Source of the DNA: CAIUVD01 sp044338255 | GTDB taxonomy: Bacteria; Planctomycetota; UBA11346 | DNA: 7,463 bases | Direction of reading: 5' to 3' | Assembly: GCA_044338255.1 (NCBI GenBank) | Contig: JBIILZ010000154.1 | Coordinates: 1 to 7,463 of the forward strand | Shown: positions 6,190-7,463 of the stretch, piece by piece | Numbering within the stretch: the stretch's first letter is position 1 | Layout of the letters: every line of letters starts with the position of its first letter | Notes under the pieces: generated by a model | Database searches by the model: none | Seen by the model: the letters and a program-made list of their open reading frames with translations, nothing else | What the model was told of the DNA's origin: nothing | Translations under genes and position numbers: made by a program

Positions 6190-7137
6190 ATGATCGAACT
6201 CATCATTGCCATCTACGGCTCGCTGTGCTGGCTGGTCTTCAAGAAATTCAAATTGGTTCCGATCAACGACTACACCGTGGTCACCGCTGTGTTCATTCCG
6301 GTAGTCTCGGGCTTTATCGGCTTCCTGACGCTGAACATGTATGCGCCGGTGGCCCACGACGTGCGCTATTATGCACCCGTGACGCCCATCACCTGCCTGA
6401 TCCAGGGCAAGGTCAGCGAGGTCCCGGTGGTCTCCAACAAACCTTTGAAGGCCGGTGACGTCCTCTTCAAGGTCGACGATACCGCCTACCGCGAACGGCT
6501 AGCACAGGTCGATGCCCAGCTGGTCCTGGCCAAGATCCGCCTCGAACAGTTCGGCGGTCTGGCCCAGGCCGGAGTCGGTTCGCAGGCCAACATGCAACAG
6601 GCCGAGGCGGAAGTCGCGCGTCTGAATGCCGCTCACGTCGAGGCCCAGTTCAACCTCGATTGCTGCGTGGTGCGCGCCCCTGCCGATGGCATGGTCACGC
6701 AGGTGGTGCTGCGTCCCGGGCAGCTGGTGATGCCGATGCCCTTCGCGACGGTGATGAGCTTCCTGCACAACGAACGCTTCTGGGTCGGATCCTTCCCCCA
6801 GCAGGCACTCCAGGGCATTGACCCCGACGACGCCGCCGAGATCGCGATCACCGCCGCTCCCGGCCATGTCTTCAGCGCCAAGGTGGTGCGGGTGCTGCCG
6901 GCGATGGCCGAGGGCACGCTCACCGCCAACGGCCAGCTCGTCAGGGCGGCTTATGATAGCCGGCCAGGACGGATCGCGGTGGTCTTGGAGATCACCGACG
7001 AACGCAGCCAACAGCTCGATCTGCCAGTGGGCACCGATGCCACGGCGACGATCTTCACCGGCCATAGCCACATCCTAGCCTTGGTCCGCGGTGTCATCAT
7101 GCGCATCCACAGCTGGGAGAACTGGATCTTCTCTTGA
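6190..7137 (+). CDS. yiaV: HlyD-family membrane fusion protein (YiaV/YibH-like)
   Basis: This 315-aa protein is a predicted periplasmic adaptor anchored in the inner membrane. Two hydrophobic segments (about 2-17 and 29-48) are followed by the first half of a biotinyl-lipoyl domain (VTPITCLIQGKVSEV, then KAGDVLFKVDD, to 97). A short alpha-helical hairpin follows (about 98-157), then the second lipoyl half VVRAPADGMVTQVVLRPGQ (160-178), beta-barrel strands and the C-terminal MRIHSWENWIFS, which matches the YiaV tail. Two N-terminal helices and this tail separate YiaV from classical HlyD or EmrA. E. coli YiaV is about 378 aa by recall; the missing 60 or so residues fall in the hairpin. At the hairpin tip Leu124 and Ser131 keep the seven-residue spacing of the TolC-binding RLS motif, but Gln120 stands where Arg is expected. 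No ABC or MFS pump and no outer-membrane channel gene is in the window. It is coupled to the YiaW-like gene. Confidence 0.88.
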   Translation: MIELIIAIYGSLCWLVFKKFKLVPINDYTVVTAVFIPVVSGFIGFLTLNMYAPVAHDVRYYAPVTPITCLIQGKVSEVPVVSNKPLKAGDVLFKVDDTAYRERLAQVDAQLVLAKIRLEQFGGLAQAGVGSQANMQQAEAEVARLNAAHVEAQFNLDCCVVRAPADGMVTQVVLRPGQLVMPMPFATVMSFLHNERFWVGSFPQQALQGIDPDDAAEIAITAAPGHVFSAKVVRVLPAMAEGTLTANGQLVRAAYDSRPGRIAVVLEITDERSQQLDLPVGTDATATIFTGHSHILALVRGVIMRIHSWENWIFS

Positions 7138-7177
7138 ACTGAAAGTAGCGGGCAGAGACAGGGAAGGCTACAAGACG

Positions 7178-7193
7178 CATGACGAGCGTCATG
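7178..7193. promoter_or_regulatory. perfect palindrome CATGACG-AG-CGTCATG
   Basis: Two 7-bp arms are separated by two bases, 40 bases after the yiaV-like stop codon. No T-run follows, so it is not an intrinsic terminator by itself. It could be an mRNA 3'-end hairpin or an operator-like site. Confidence 0.4.
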
Positions 7194-7201
7194 TAATGCC
7201 G

Positions 7202-7234
7202 CAGGCCACAGGCCACAGGCCACAGGCCACAGGC
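7202..7234. repeat. heptamer tandem repeat (CAGGCCA), 4.7 copies
   Basis: Four exact CAGGCCA units (7202-7208, 7209-7215, 7216-7222, 7223-7229) are followed by CAGGC (7230-7234). The array is non-coding and uninterrupted. CGCAGG (7200-7205) could also pair with CCTGCG (7243-7248), which is followed by five T (7250-7254), so the array may sit in the loop of a long terminator-like hairpin. Confidence 0.9.
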
Positions 7235-7288
7235 GGGCCGCACCTGCGATTTTTGGGATCATGAAATGCGATCAGGGCAGTCGGAGGC

Positions 7289-7308
7289 CGCAACGATTGT
7301 TGCGTTTT
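7289..7308 (+). terminator. probable rho-independent terminator of the yiaW-yiaV operon
   Basis: CGCAAC (7289-7294) and GTTGCG (7299-7304) form a 6-bp stem with a GATT loop, directly followed by TTTT (7305-7308). It lies about 150 bases after the last stop codon. The stem is short and the T-run modest, so efficiency may be moderate. Confidence 0.5.
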
Positions 7309-7410
7309 CATAAAAATAAATGACCGACAATATTTTAAAATGTACTTGCGCGGGGAGTCGATCGTACGGTATGGTTGGAGCGCTTCTATGTCCGCATTTT
7401 TTCAATACAC

Positions 7411-7419
7411 TGTTATAAT
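7411..7419 (+). promoter_or_regulatory. extended -10 promoter (TGTTATAAT) reading out of the window
   Basis: TGTTATAAT is a perfect sigma-70-type -10 hexamer (TATAAT, 7414-7419) with the TGn extension at 7411-7413. No good -35 lies 16-18 bases upstream, which an extended -10 can tolerate. The setting is an AT-rich block after a terminator. Transcription would start near 7426, just before a GTG at 7430 whose frame stays open to the end of the window (GTG CCG CTG AAT ATC), possibly a leaderless downstream gene; this last point is speculative. Confidence 0.5.
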
Positions 7420-7463
7420 CGCTGCGAAAGTGCCGCTGAATATCACTATAAGTCTTGAATCCG

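Noticed and set aside
7202..7234. CRISPR-like array
   Set aside because: Units are 7 bp with no spacers between them; it is a simple tandem repeat.

Overview
The window looks like a GC-rich, Gram-negative-type chromosome segment, probably from the PVC group and most likely Planctomycetota. The main reasons are a very large Hanks-type kinase fused to WD40-like propellers, with the DWG and LRxWxW signatures common in that phylum, and a GH16-type secreted hydrolase with a discoidin-like insert. This taxonomic call is inference; no rRNA or other marker gene is present. All recognisable genes lie on the + strand.

Layout. Positions 53-125 are the catalytic 3' end (domains V and VI) of a group II intron whose body lies upstream of the window. 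About 100 nt later, a perfect 10-bp inverted repeat that overlaps the Shine-Dalgarno sequence leads into a 1086-aa membrane Ser/Thr kinase (222-3482): zinc ribbon, kinase, transmembrane helix, coiled coil and about 14 propeller blades. A short spacer with three 13-bp tandem repeats separates it from a small four-helix membrane protein of unknown function (3622-4008). Next is a secreted GH16-family hydrolase (4146-5465). Its frame is intact except for one in-frame TAG (4608-4610), four codons before the first catalytic Glu. A 360-nt spacer (5466-5825) carries paired direct repeats but no convincing gene.

The last two genes are tightly coupled: a DUF3302/YiaW-like small membrane protein (5826-6188) and a YiaV-like HlyD-family membrane fusion protein (6190-7137), one nucleotide apart. 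This is the same pairing as E. coli yiaW-yiaV and suggests an envelope or export function, although no transporter is present in the window. The final 326 nt hold a CATGACG palindrome, a heptamer microsatellite, a likely intrinsic terminator, and an AT-rich stretch with an extended -10 promoter firing out of the window.

The kinase, the four-helix protein and the hydrolase are separated by spacers of 113-139 nt with no shared regulatory element seen, so only yiaW-yiaV is a confident operon. The strongest items for follow-up are the amber-interrupted GH16 gene, the RBS-sequestering hairpin of the kinase, and the orphan YiaW/YiaV pair.
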